A stretch of 64,000 nucleotides of DNA, taken from JALYYC01 sp039922495 (GTDB lineage: Bacteria > Chloroflexota > Dormibacteria > CF-121). A program made the position numbers and the translations under genes. Below the pieces are notes generated by a model. That model searched no databases. It saw only the letters and a program-made list of their open reading frames with translations, and was not told the origin of the DNA. Below are positions 35,104-43,826 of this stretch, one piece after another. The stretch spans positions 1 to 64,000 of the forward strand of contig JBDTEO010000023.1 of the NCBI GenBank assembly GCA_039922495.1, in the 5' to 3' direction. How positions within the stretch are numbered: position 1 is the stretch's first letter; each line of letters begins with the position of its first letter.

Positions 35104-35107
35104 TCCA

Positions 35108-36133
35108 ATGATCGCCCGGGTCCGAACGATGCCGCTCACCTGGCGGCGCACCGCCATGGCGGTGATCGCCATCGCCCTGGCGGTCGTCCTGCTGGCGCCG
35201 CTGACCTCGACCGATGTCGCCCAGCAGGCTGGTCTGCCGCTAATCACGGACAAGCTGTGGTTCCGGATCGCGACGACGGTGGCGATGTTCGTCACGCTCG
35301 CCTCGGCCTGGAACATCATCGGGGGCCTGACCGGTTATGCCAGCTTCGGCAATGTCGCGTTCTTTGGGCTGGGGGCGTATGGGACCGGCGTGCTGGTCAG
35401 TAGCCTCAGGGTGCCCTTTGCAATTGCCCTGTTCGCGGCACCATTGACCGCAGCAGCCTTTGCGCTGCTGGTCGGCATCCCCTTGCTCCGGCTACGCGGC
35501 CACTATTTCGCGGTCGCCACGCTCGGCGTCGGCGTGGCGGTCGGTGAAGTCGTGAACAATGTCGGCGCCCTCGGCGCTTCCAACGGGCTCTTCCCACCAA
35601 TTATCCGGTCCGATCTGCTCTTTTTCTACCTGATGCTCGGCGCTGCCGCGATTGCCGTTTTATCGACGCGGATCATCCTCAAGAGCCGGTTTGGGTACGG
35701 CCTGCTCGCCATCCGGGAGAACGAGGAGGCCGCTGGCGTCATCGGCGTGAACACCACCTTCTACAAGGTCTCGGCGTTTGTGATCGCGGCCGCCCTGACG
35801 GGCCTGGCGGGCGGAATCTTCGCCCAATGGAACAGCTTTATCAATCAAGAGAACGTCTTTCCGGTGACTTACAACGTCGAGATGATCCTGATGGCCGTGC
35901 TCGGCGGTGCCGGCACGCTGCTGGGCCCGGTGGCTGGCGCGATCGTCCTCGAACTGATCATCCAGACACTCGCCGGCGGCGGATCGGCGTCCGTCTACTC
36001 GCAGATCGGGCTCGGGGTCCTGCTCGCCGTCTGCGTGATCTTCATCCCGCGCGGCGTCATCGACTTCTTCGGGGGGCGCAGCCGCCTATCGCTCCGCTAC
36101 CTGCGAAGCACGCTGCGAGAGACGAGCGCTTGA
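35108..36133 (+). CDS. livM: Liv-type ABC transporter permease LivM
   Basis: 341 residues from ATG at 35108. 'ASAWNIIGGLTGYASFGNVA', 'FFGLGAYGTGVLVSSL', 'LLAIRENEEAAGVIGVNTTF' (coupling loop) and 'MAVLGGAGTLLGPVAGAIVL' are LivM signatures. It forms the second half of the membrane channel with LivH. Confidence 0.92.
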   Translation: MIARVRTMPLTWRRTAMAVIAIALAVVLLAPLTSTDVAQQAGLPLITDKLWFRIATTVAMFVTLASAWNIIGGLTGYASFGNVAFFGLGAYGTGVLVSSLRVPFAIALFAAPLTAAAFALLVGIPLLRLRGHYFAVATLGVGVAVGEVVNNVGALGASNGLFPPIIRSDLLFFYLMLGAAAIAVLSTRIILKSRFGYGLLAIRENEEAAGVIGVNTTFYKVSAFVIAAALTGLAGGIFAQWNSFINQENVFPVTYNVEMILMAVLGGAGTLLGPVAGAIVLELIIQTLAGGGSASVYSQIGLGVLLAVCVIFIPRGVIDFFGGRSRLSLRYLRSTLRETSA

Positions 36134-36909
36134 ACCTGCTGGCGGTGCGCGACCTGACCAAACGCTTCGGCGGCGTCCACGCACTTGCCGACGTGACCTT
36201 CTCCGTCGACGAGGGCGAGGTGCTCGGCATCATCGGGCCCAATGGGGCTGGGAAGACCACGCTGCTGAACTGCATCAGCGGGCTCTCCCGGCTCGATGGT
36301 GGCGACATCCGCTGGGACGACACGTCGATCAGTGGCTTGGCCCCTCATCGGATCGCCCGGCTCGGGATCGGTCGGACCTTCCAGATCGTGCGACCCTTCC
36401 CCTCGATGACGGTGCGCGAGAACACCGCGATGGGCGCGCTCTTCGGCCAGCCACAGGGGCGCCTGCAGCCGCACGAGGCGCAGAAGCAGGCCGACGAGGT
36501 GCTGGAGCTGGTCGGCCTGGGCGAGAAGCGCGAGTTCCCGGTGCTTCGACTTACCGTTCCCGATCGCAAGCGGCTCGAGGTTGCCCGGGCGCTGGCCATG
36601 AAACCGAAGCTCCTTCTCCTCGACGAGGTCATGGCTGGGCTGAACGCCGTCGAGGTGGAACAGGCACTGGGAATGCTGCGCGGTGTTCGCGAAAGCGGGG
36701 TCACCATCGTGCTGATCGAGCACGTCATGAAGGTCATCGTGGGCATCTGCACGCGCGCGCTGGTGCTGAACTTCGGCCGGCCCCTCGCCGAGGGCCCGCC
36801 CGAGAAAGTTCTGCGCGATCCCAAGGTGATCGAAGCGTACCTGGGGGAGCGATACGCGCGGCGTCAGGAGGCGGCTGACAAGGAACGGCCGCAGCCACCC
36901 AGTGCCTGA
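36130..36909 (+). CDS. livG: Liv-type ABC transporter ATPase LivG
   Basis: 259 residues from a TTG at 36130 that overlaps LivM's stop. Walker A 'GPNGAGKTT' and Walker B 'LLLLDEVMAGLN' are intact. The signature segment is 'LTVPDRKRLEVARAL' rather than the usual 'LSYGxQRRLEIARAL', a variant I believe occurs in a subgroup of LivG proteins. The C-terminal LivG-type extension is present ('LVLNFGRPLAEGPPEKVL'). Confidence 0.9.
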   Translation: MNLLAVRDLTKRFGGVHALADVTFSVDEGEVLGIIGPNGAGKTTLLNCISGLSRLDGGDIRWDDTSISGLAPHRIARLGIGRTFQIVRPFPSMTVRENTAMGALFGQPQGRLQPHEAQKQADEVLELVGLGEKREFPVLRLTVPDRKRLEVARALAMKPKLLLLDEVMAGLNAVEVEQALGMLRGVRESGVTIVLIEHVMKVIVGICTRALVLNFGRPLAEGPPEKVLRDPKVIEAYLGERYARRQEAADKERPQPPSA

Positions 36910-37621
36910 GGGGCCGCCACTGCTCCGCGTGGAGGGCCTCACTGCCGGGTTCGGCAACACGCCGGTGCTGTTCGACGTCGCGTTGGAGGTGCGGTCGGGG
37001 GAGTTGGTCGCGCTGATCGGGGCCAACGGGGCGGGCAAATCGACGCTGCTGGGGGCCATGACCGGCCTCGTCCGAACCACCGGCGGAACGGTGAGCTTCG
37101 ATGGCCGATCGGTGACCGGCTTGCGGCCGGAGCGGATCGTTGCCGTGGGTCTGATTCATGTGCCCCAGGGCCGCCGCCTCTTCAGCACGATGACGGTGGA
37201 ACGGAATCTGATCCTGGGCGCCTATCGGCGACACGACGCGGACGTGCGGCTGGACCTCCACAAGATCCTCGAGTATTTCCCCGCGCTTGCGGATAAGTTG
37301 CACCGCGAAGCGGGAACGCTCTCCGGTGGCGAACAGCAAATGGTCGCGATCGGCCGCGGCCTGATGGCTCGGCCGAAGCTGCTGATGATCGACGAGCCGT
37401 CGCTCGGCCTGGCGCCGAAGGTGGTCGACCGCGTCATGGAGGTGGTCAAGGCGATCAACCAGGACGGCACGGCCGTGCTGCTGGTCGAGCAAGACGTTGT
37501 GCTCGCACTGGAGATCGCCGACCGTGGTTACGTGCTGGAGAATGGCCACATGGTGATGGAGGGTGCGGCGGCCGGGCTCCGGGAGGATCCGGCGATCCGA
37601 AAGGCCTACCTCGGGGTCTGA
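36902..37621 (+). CDS. livF: Liv-type ABC transporter ATPase LivF
   Basis: 239 residues from GTG at 36902, overlapping LivG by 8 bp. Walker A 'GANGAGKST', Q-loop 'VPQGRRLFSTMTVERNL', signature 'LSGGEQQMVAIGRGL' and Walker B 'LLMIDEPSLGLAP' are all canonical. It completes the importer. Its last 16 bp overlap the convergent receiver gene. Confidence 0.93.
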   Translation: MPEGPPLLRVEGLTAGFGNTPVLFDVALEVRSGELVALIGANGAGKSTLLGAMTGLVRTTGGTVSFDGRSVTGLRPERIVAVGLIHVPQGRRLFSTMTVERNLILGAYRRHDADVRLDLHKILEYFPALADKLHREAGTLSGGEQQMVAIGRGLMARPKLLMIDEPSLGLAPKVVDRVMEVVKAINQDGTAVLLVEQDVVLALEIADRGYVLENGHMVMEGAAAGLREDPAIRKAYLGV

Positions 37622-37998
37622 CTTCGACGGTCGATCGCCGACGACCACGCGGCCGACAGGCGATCCGGCTCGAACTTCGATTTCGGGATATACGCCGAGG
37701 CGCCGCACTCCGCCGCTTTCGGGCCGTACTCCTCTTCTTCATAGGTCGACAGCAGCAGGACCACCACCACCCCGTTGGAGTCCTTGAGGATCTCCCGGGT
37801 CGCCTGGAGGCCGTTGATACCGGGCAGGTTTACGTCCATCAGGACCAGGTCGGGATGAAGCTCGCGGGTGGCCGAAACCGAGGCCTCCCCCGTGTCTGAC
37901 TCGCCTACCACGGCAAAGCCGTCGGTGGCCTCCACCACCGCCCGGGCGGCCTCCCGGAAGGGGGCCTGGTCGTCGACGATCAAAACCTTCACGCTCAT
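37606..37998 (-). CDS. Single-domain response regulator (CheY-like)
   Basis: 130 residues from the ATG at 37998 behind GGAGAG. Receiver only: 'VKVLIVDDQAPFREAARAVV', phosphoacceptor Asp in 'LVLMDVNLPGINGLQATREI' and Lys in 'SAYIPKSKFEPDRL'. No output domain. It could be a phosphate sink or relay for one of the many kinases nearby. It is divergent from the LuxR-type regulator at 38116. Confidence 0.88.
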   Translation of the reverse strand: MSVKVLIVDDQAPFREAARAVVEATDGFAVVGESDTGEASVSATRELHPDLVLMDVNLPGINGLQATREILKDSNGVVVVLLLSTYEEEEYGPKAAECGASAYIPKSKFEPDRLSAAWSSAIDRRSQTPR

Positions 37999-38115
37999 TG
38001 CTTTCTCTCCTGATGACAGGATCGCACCCGACCGCGGCATTGAAAAGGATGCTGGCATCCCCCGGCGAGGGAGGCTTGCCGCTCGGCCTCGGCCCGAGGC
38101 CCTATCCTGATCACC

Positions 38116-38784
38116 GTGCCCATTCGGGTCGTCTTCGCCGATGACAACTACCTGTTACGCGAAGGGGTGACCCAGCTGATCGCGACGCAGCCCGAACTCG
38201 CATTGGTGGCCACCGGCACCGATTACGAGACGCTGCTGGCGGCGGTCGAGGCCCAGCGCCCGGACGTCGTGATCACCGACATCCGCATGCCGCCGACCGG
38301 CACCGACGAGGGGATCCGGGCGGCCGAGCGAATCCGCACCGACCATCCGGAGATCGGGGTGGTCGTGTTGAGCCAGTTTGCCGAGCCCGAATACGCCCTG
38401 ATGCTGCTCGAACGCGGCGCGGCCGGGCGAGCGTACCTCCTGAAGGAGCGCGTCTCCGATATCGACCAGCTGGTCAATGCCGTCCGCGAGGTCTCCAGAG
38501 GTGGGTCGGTGATCGATTCCAAGGTCGTCGAGGCTCTGGTGGCCGCCCGCACCCGCAAGGCCGATTCCCCACTGCAGCAGCTGACCCCGCGCGAGCACGA
38601 GGTCCTGGCCGCCATGGCCGAGGGCAAGAACAATGCCGCGATCGGGGCACGGCTCTTTCTAACCGAGCGGGCGGTCGAAAAGCACATCAACGCCATCTTT
38701 TCCAAGCTCGGCCTCGCCGAAGAGAAGGACGTCCACCGCCGGGTCAAGGCGACCCTCTTGTATCTTTCCGACACCCGGCGCTAG
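38116..38784 (+). CDS. NarL/LuxR-type response regulator
   Basis: 222 residues from GTG at 38116. The receiver has 'VVFADDNYLLREGV', Asp in 'VVITDIRMPP' and Lys in 'AYLLKERVSDIDQL'. The LuxR helix-turn-helix is 'LTPREHEVLAAMAEGKNNAA' and 'LTERAVEKHINAIFSKLGL'. It is close to the first half of the receiver-cyclase protein at 42346. HisKA_3-type kinases such as those at 40246 and 50279-58534 normally pair with this class. Confidence 0.92.
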   Translation: MPIRVVFADDNYLLREGVTQLIATQPELALVATGTDYETLLAAVEAQRPDVVITDIRMPPTGTDEGIRAAERIRTDHPEIGVVVLSQFAEPEYALMLLERGAAGRAYLLKERVSDIDQLVNAVREVSRGGSVIDSKVVEALVAARTRKADSPLQQLTPREHEVLAAMAEGKNNAAIGARLFLTERAVEKHINAIFSKLGLAEEKDVHRRVKATLLYLSDTRR

Positions 38785-38804
38785 GCAGCTCCGGACCATG
38801 TGAG

Positions 38805-39383
38805 TTAGCTGGGAAAGAGGTCGGCGGCGAAAAGGCCGAGCGTCAGGACGCCGCCGATGATCAGCGCGACGATTTCGCCCCACGTGTAGCGACCGGCCAT
38901 GCCGGTCGGGGCGAGTCCCAGCTCCGGGTGCGCGGCCGCCTGGTACCGGTTCGCAGACTGCTGAACCAGGGTCAGCACGCCGGCCAGTACGAAGACGATC
39001 GCCAGGTCGATGAGCAAGCCGGTTGAACCGGTGACCTTGGTGGTCAGCCGACCCAGCACGATGGCCCCGATGTACCCCGCGCTCACCAGGGGCAACGGCA
39101 GGCTGCTCTCGCCGAGCCTCGCCTTCTCCCCCGCCTCAATTCCCCTGAAGGCGCGCCCAACATAGACAAGGTTCATGAATGGAAAGAGCACCCACCAGGG
39201 CGAGGCCGACCTGGGCATCCGTTCCCGCCGGGCAAACGCGAGCAACTGGAACGACCACCAGATCAGGTACGCATCGCTGCCGATGAAGGCGAAGAGGAAG
39301 GTCCGGAGCGGCGAGCGGTAGAAGCCGCGATCGGCAGTCGCGGCAACTGGGTTCGCGGTTGGCGCCGATTCGTAAGCCTGCAT
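38805..39383 (-). CDS. Polytopic membrane protein of unknown function
   Basis: 192 residues with four to five hydrophobic helices. 'SDAYLIWWSFQLLAFARRER' and 'SPWWVLFPFMNLVYVGRAFRGIE' resemble DUF4328/DUF805-like small membrane proteins, but I cannot assign a family. It lies 16 bp after the MBL gene on the same strand and is last in the cyclase-kinase-hydrolase run. Confidence 0.7.
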   Translation of the reverse strand: MQAYESAPTANPVAATADRGFYRSPLRTFLFAFIGSDAYLIWWSFQLLAFARRERMPRSASPWWVLFPFMNLVYVGRAFRGIEAGEKARLGESSLPLPLVSAGYIGAIVLGRLTTKVTGSTGLLIDLAIVFVLAGVLTLVQQSANRYQAAAHPELGLAPTGMAGRYTWGEIVALIIGGVLTLGLFAADLFPS

Positions 39384-39399
39384 GAGGACCTTGACACCA

Positions 39400-40236
39400 T
39401 CAACTCGCCTCGACCGGGTTTCTTGTGTGGCCGTCGATCCAGGCGATGTAGCGTTCGGCTGACACGACGACGGCGCGCTTTCCCTTCCGGTCGATCACCC
39501 GGTCCCACCACCCGCCGTAAACGCGGTCGTACCGATAGGGGTTCACGGCGTCCACGATGGCGGTGACGTCGGCGGACGAGAGGGGGATGACGTTTGGATA
39601 GCTGCGCATGAAGCTGACGAACCGTCGATCGGCCACCACCGTGATCGAGTCGCCCGTCATGAGGGCGCCACGTCCATCCGCACCGGCGGCCCAGTGGAGC
39701 ACGGCGCTTCCATCGAAATGACCGCCAGTCTGGATCAATGTCAGCCCCGGCAGGGGCTGGAGCGTGACGTGCCAGTGCGTCACGGCCGGGTCCGGTCGCA
39801 TCACCCATTGGCGATCTGCCTCCGGAATGTAGATCGGCGCATTGCCAAACGCGTGGCTCCACTCCACGCAGACGCCGTAGAAATGCGGGTGAGACATCGC
39901 GATCCCGTGAAGGCCGCCGCGCTCGCGGACCGCCGCGATCCCGGCGTCGTCGATGAACCCGAGACAGTCCCAGAGAAAGTTGCCGTTGTCCGTCTGGATG
40001 AGGAGGGCGCGCTGCCCGATCCCGACCGGCGGTCGGGCCCCGACACCCGTCAATCGCGCCTCGAGCTCCCGCACCTCGATCGCGTGGCCTTCGGCTCGCA
40101 ATTCGCTGAGGGTCGCCCATTGCTGCCCCTGCGGTGGGACATACTGCCGCTCGTCATCACAGATGGCGCAGTGCGCCGGCGGCCCCTGACCGGGAGCCTG
40201 CTGCACGCCGCACGTTCGGCAGACATACGCCTCCAC
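39400..40236 (-). CDS. MBL-fold hydrolase with N-terminal zinc ribbon
   Basis: 278 residues from GTG at 40236. A rubredoxin-like zinc ribbon (CRTCG near residue 6, CAIC near residue 22) is fused to a metallo-beta-lactamase fold. The usual HxHxDH motif appears as 'SHPHFYGVCVEWS', so the Asp-His half is changed. 'TGGHFDGSAVLHW' and 'LMTGDSITV' give other metal positions. The changed motif may mean one metal or another substrate. It starts 9 bp after the sensor kinase and should be co-expressed. Confidence 0.8.
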   Translation of the reverse strand: MEAYVCRTCGVQQAPGQGPPAHCAICDDERQYVPPQGQQWATLSELRAEGHAIEVRELEARLTGVGARPPVGIGQRALLIQTDNGNFLWDCLGFIDDAGIAAVRERGGLHGIAMSHPHFYGVCVEWSHAFGNAPIYIPEADRQWVMRPDPAVTHWHVTLQPLPGLTLIQTGGHFDGSAVLHWAAGADGRGALMTGDSITVVADRRFVSFMRSYPNVIPLSSADVTAIVDAVNPYRYDRVYGGWWDRVIDRKGKRAVVVSAERYIAWIDGHTRNPVEAS

Positions 40237-40245
40237 CAGGTGAGC

Positions 40246-42342
40246 TTACGGGCCGAGCGGTACCCGGCCTTCGACAGTCGTCCCCTTGCCCGGCGCGCTG
40301 CGGATCGCAAACGAACCGCCCAGTGCCTCAAGGCGGTCGCGCATGTTCTGGAGCCCCGAACTGCTAGGCACGGCGACCGGATCGAAACCCTTCCCATCGT
40401 CGGCGATTTCAAAGACCAAACTCGAGGCCTCGGTCCGCAGACGAACGATGACCTGACTCGGCTGGGCGTACTTGGCCACGTTCTGGAGCGCTTCCAGGCA
40501 GCAGAAATAGATGGCGCCTTCCACCTCCCGCGCCTGGCGCGGCAGGCTGGTGGCCTCGATCTCTGCGGGCAGCGTGAGGCGACGAAGATGGGCACGAAGC
40601 GCGACCTCGAGCCCGTCAGACGCGAGCAGTGGCGGATACACGCCGCGTGCCAGCTCGCGGAGTCGATCGATGGCCTCGTCGGCATCGTGCTTGAGCTGGG
40701 CAAGGATCGGGCGCGCCCGACTATCGGGAGCGGTGGCAGCTTCGGCCAGGCCGACCCGCATTTTGAGCGCCACCAGGTTCTGCTGGGCGCCATCATGAAG
40801 GTCTCGTTCGATCCGCCGGCGCTCCTCATCCTGGGCGGCAACCAGTCGCTGGCGCGAGGCCCGAAGGTCGTCGAGACGGGCCAGCAGTTCACGGTTCAGG
40901 CCGACGTTCTTGAGCACGAGGCCCGCCTGACCGGCCAGGTCGGTGACCAGCTTCTGCTCAACGCTATTCATCGTCTCCCCACGCTTCTTGACGACGGCGA
41001 GGGCGCCAAGGAGCTCACCCTGGTGGCTGACCGGGACGACGGTATCGCGCGCTAGCTCAGGCAGCGTGCCGTTGCGCATCGGAAGGTCACTCGCGACATC
41101 AACCACAGGCGACGACGACGACGCGAGGAGTAGCCGCGAGCCGGCGCGTACCCAAATCTCCGCTCGCTCGGCGCCCGTTCCTTCGGCAAGGACGCGCGAC
41201 ATCTGGTCCAGTGTGGCGTCTTGGGAAGATGTCTCAGCGAGGTGGGCGCTGAGCTGGGACAGAGTCTCATAGGGCGTTGCCCGCTTGCCGTAGACGAGCC
41301 TGTTCGCAAGGCGCTGTGCCCGCGCGCGCAGAGGCTGGAAGCCAATTGCGATTATCGCGGTCGTAACCAGCGATAACCACAATCGCTGGCTTCCGCCAAC
41401 GAGCGCGCCGATGTTGACCACGACCAGGATGTAAACCACGGTGATGACTGCGGCCAGTCCGCCATAGACCAGGGCCTTGTTGATGATCAGGTCGATGTCG
41501 TACAGGCGATAGCGCAGGATGGCGATACCGATCGCAACCGGCAGCAGGATAACCATCAACGGTGTAACGGGACTAGCCGATCCCGAGTGGGAAAAGGCCA
41601 GTTCCACAGTGGACGTGAGGAGTAATCCCAGGACGGCCACGAGCAGCCATTTGATCTGCTGACGCTGCTGCTCCCCGCCGCGCCGGAACCGGACGGCCAG
41701 CGACGTGAGGGCCAGCACTGACCCCGTGAGGAAAACCACCGAGAAGAGGCCCGGGAGCACCTGGTTGGTAAAGCTGTGGACGGCGGCCACCCCAATCGGG
41801 TTGTGAAGCGGAGTCGTCGCCGACGGATCCAGCGAATAAAGGAGAACGAGGATGATGGCCAGTGCCGCGAGTGCAAGGACGAATCGCCAGCGCGGGCTCA
41901 ACAGCCGCCCGTCCGGAAAGAGGAGGGGGAGCAGGACGAGAAGCCCGACGAACAGGAAAACCCAGAAAATCTGACTGAGCAAGTCCGACCAGCTGGTTGC
42001 CGGCAAGCCAGGGTGAATGTAGACGCCAAACCCCGCGTAGAACTTGGGAAGCTCCAACCCAATTGCCGACAGACCCACACCCGTGAGCAACCACCCGATG
42101 CGATTCCGAGGCTGCTGCCAGACCACCAACGCGCCCACACTGCCCATCGCGAAGACGGCAAGGAGACCGACTCGCGTTGCGTCCGTGGGCCGGAAATCGT
42201 TTGGAACCCCATGCCAATCAACCAGGAACGCGAAGTACGACTCGAGCGCGATCAAGACCAGGAACAGGATCCAGATTCCGGCAGCAAGGTAAAACGAGCT
42301 GCCGGCGCGCATGCCACCAGGCCGTCGATTGGAGCTAGCCAT
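40246..42342 (-). CDS. Membrane sensor histidine kinase (GAF, HisKA_3)
   Basis: 698 residues. About eight helices with 'QQPRNRIGWLLTGVGLSAIG' and 'FPDGRLLSPRWR', then 'YRLYDIDLIINKALVYG' and two more helices, a GAF-like domain (about 360-480), a dimerisation helix with 'RDLHDGAQQNLVALKMRVGL' (His516) and an HATPase with 'EALQNVAKYAQ' and 'DDGKGFD'. All catalytic parts are present. It is the fifth member of the paralog group at 50279-58534 but stands alone. It starts 3 bp after the receiver-cyclase gene, its likely target. Confidence 0.92.
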   Translation of the reverse strand: MASSNRRPGGMRAGSSFYLAAGIWILFLVLIALESYFAFLVDWHGVPNDFRPTDATRVGLLAVFAMGSVGALVVWQQPRNRIGWLLTGVGLSAIGLELPKFYAGFGVYIHPGLPATSWSDLLSQIFWVFLFVGLLVLLPLLFPDGRLLSPRWRFVLALAALAIILVLLYSLDPSATTPLHNPIGVAAVHSFTNQVLPGLFSVVFLTGSVLALTSLAVRFRRGGEQQRQQIKWLLVAVLGLLLTSTVELAFSHSGSASPVTPLMVILLPVAIGIAILRYRLYDIDLIINKALVYGGLAAVITVVYILVVVNIGALVGGSQRLWLSLVTTAIIAIGFQPLRARAQRLANRLVYGKRATPYETLSQLSAHLAETSSQDATLDQMSRVLAEGTGAERAEIWVRAGSRLLLASSSSPVVDVASDLPMRNGTLPELARDTVVPVSHQGELLGALAVVKKRGETMNSVEQKLVTDLAGQAGLVLKNVGLNRELLARLDDLRASRQRLVAAQDEERRRIERDLHDGAQQNLVALKMRVGLAEAATAPDSRARPILAQLKHDADEAIDRLRELARGVYPPLLASDGLEVALRAHLRRLTLPAEIEATSLPRQAREVEGAIYFCCLEALQNVAKYAQPSQVIVRLRTEASSLVFEIADDGKGFDPVAVPSSSGLQNMRDRLEALGGSFAIRSAPGKGTTVEGRVPLGP

Positions 42343-42345
42343 CGT

Positions 42346-43662
42346 CTACGCGGACACCAGGGCCGCGATGCGGTAGGCCTGGACCGGGGCGTGACGCCCT
42401 TTCACGAGGGCCGGCGGCAACGCCTCTGCCACAGTCGGATTCCCAAGCGCCTGATAGGTCGGCTCGCTCAGGATCGTCTCCCCCCCTGTCGCGAACTGCT
42501 GCAGCCGCTGGCATAGGTTCACGGCGTCGCCAACGCAGGAGTATTCGATGCGCTCTTCCGAGCCGAGGAGTGCGGCCGCGACCTGGCCGGTCGACAGTCC
42601 GATGCCGAGGTGGAACGGCGGCAGGCGCTCAGCGGCCCAGCGGGCGTTGACCCGCGCCTGACCTTCGTGCATCATGCGCGCCGCGCTCAGCGCTCGCGCC
42701 GCATGGTCCTCCTGCGGCAGCGGCGCTCCGAAGACCGCCATCACCGAATCGCCCACGAACTGCATTACGGTCCCCCCCTCATCGAGCACGGCGCGGTTCA
42801 TCTCGGCGCGGTGCTCGTTGAGCTGGTGCGCAAGCACCGTTGGGTCGGCGTCCTCGGCAATCGTCGAGTAGCCACGAATATCCGACATCAAGACCGTCAC
42901 GCTAAGGGTCTCGGTCTCGCCGATCCGCCGGCCCTCGCGGCGGAGCTTCTCCGCGATGCCGGTCGGAAGCAGCCGGCTCAGGGATTCGCCCTGCTCCTCC
43001 CGATCGACGATCGCCTGGTGGAGCAGCTTGAGCCGGCGGAGCGCCCCCGCGCGCCCGGCACTGGCGCCCTGGGCGAGCTTGAGGAACAGCTTTTCCAACG
43101 AGTCGGAGATATCGGCGGGTGTCGTCTTGCGCGCCACGGCAATCGCCTTGATCGGGCGGCCTTCAGCCAGCATCTGGAGGAGGTCTTCCTCGTCTGGGTT
43201 GAGATCGGTGCCCTGGCTGGCCGGTTGAACCAATGCCTGCACAATCTTCGGGTCAAGCATGGAGCCGCCGGTGGTGACCTCGCGGATCGCCCGCACCAGC
43301 TGGTCGCCCTCGGCGACGCGGTCTTTCAGCAGGTAGGCGTAGCCGGCCGCCCCCTCGCTGAGGAGCGCGATCGCCAGGTCGGGCTCGTCGTATTGCGAGA
43401 GGATTACGATGCCGGTACCTGGGTGGCGTTTCCGCACCTGTTTGGCTGCCTCGATCCCCTCCCGCTGGAAGGTCGGGGGCATGCGAATGTCGGTCACAAC
43501 GACCTGCGGGGCCGCCGCCTCAGCGCCGCTAACGAGGCCCTCATAATCGCCGGCCACGCCCACCACCTCGATATCGGCAGCCATGCCGAGTAGCGCCCGG
43601 ACGCCCTCGCGCACGATCAGGTTGTCGTCAGCGAGGAAGACGGTGATCCGGTGCTCTGGCAC
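42346..43662 (-). CDS. Receiver - degenerate HTH - class III cyclase fusion
   Basis: 438 residues from GTG at 43662. Residues 1-125 are a receiver (D12/D13, phosphoacceptor D58, K113). Residues about 153-200 align with a LuxR helix-turn-helix ('LNPDEEDLLQMLAEGRPIKA', 'DISDSLEKLFLKLAQG') but lack the recognition-helix pattern. Residues about 250-430 are a class III cyclase with both metal Asp (D261 in 'MSDIRGYS', D305 in 'FVGDSVMAVFG') and 'YSCVGDAVNLCQRL' with its Asn and Arg. The output has thus changed from DNA binding to cyclic nucleotide synthesis. The adjacent kinase at 40246 is its likely partner. Confidence 0.9.
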   Translation of the reverse strand: MPEHRITVFLADDNLIVREGVRALLGMAADIEVVGVAGDYEGLVSGAEAAAPQVVVTDIRMPPTFQREGIEAAKQVRKRHPGTGIVILSQYDEPDLAIALLSEGAAGYAYLLKDRVAEGDQLVRAIREVTTGGSMLDPKIVQALVQPASQGTDLNPDEEDLLQMLAEGRPIKAIAVARKTTPADISDSLEKLFLKLAQGASAGRAGALRRLKLLHQAIVDREEQGESLSRLLPTGIAEKLRREGRRIGETETLSVTVLMSDIRGYSTIAEDADPTVLAHQLNEHRAEMNRAVLDEGGTVMQFVGDSVMAVFGAPLPQEDHAARALSAARMMHEGQARVNARWAAERLPPFHLGIGLSTGQVAAALLGSEERIEYSCVGDAVNLCQRLQQFATGGETILSEPTYQALGNPTVAEALPPALVKGRHAPVQAYRIAALVSA

Positions 43663-43826
43663 GGGCTCCACTTTCGGGCCTGGGCGGCGATCGGTCAAGT
43701 GAGGACACCACCGGACCGCCGGGGGTGCTGGCCACCCGCCACCACGCCGGTTCCCACGCTCGACCGCCCGGATCGGCTGGCGTACTGTCAGGGTGCACCG
43801 AACCAGATTCACAGGAGGTAACCGCC

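Noticed and set aside
33304..35319. A 671-codon open frame on the minus strand
   Set aside because: It lies exactly opposite livK and livH, has no family resemblance, and is rich in R, G, D and E as expected for the antisense frame of a high-GC gene.
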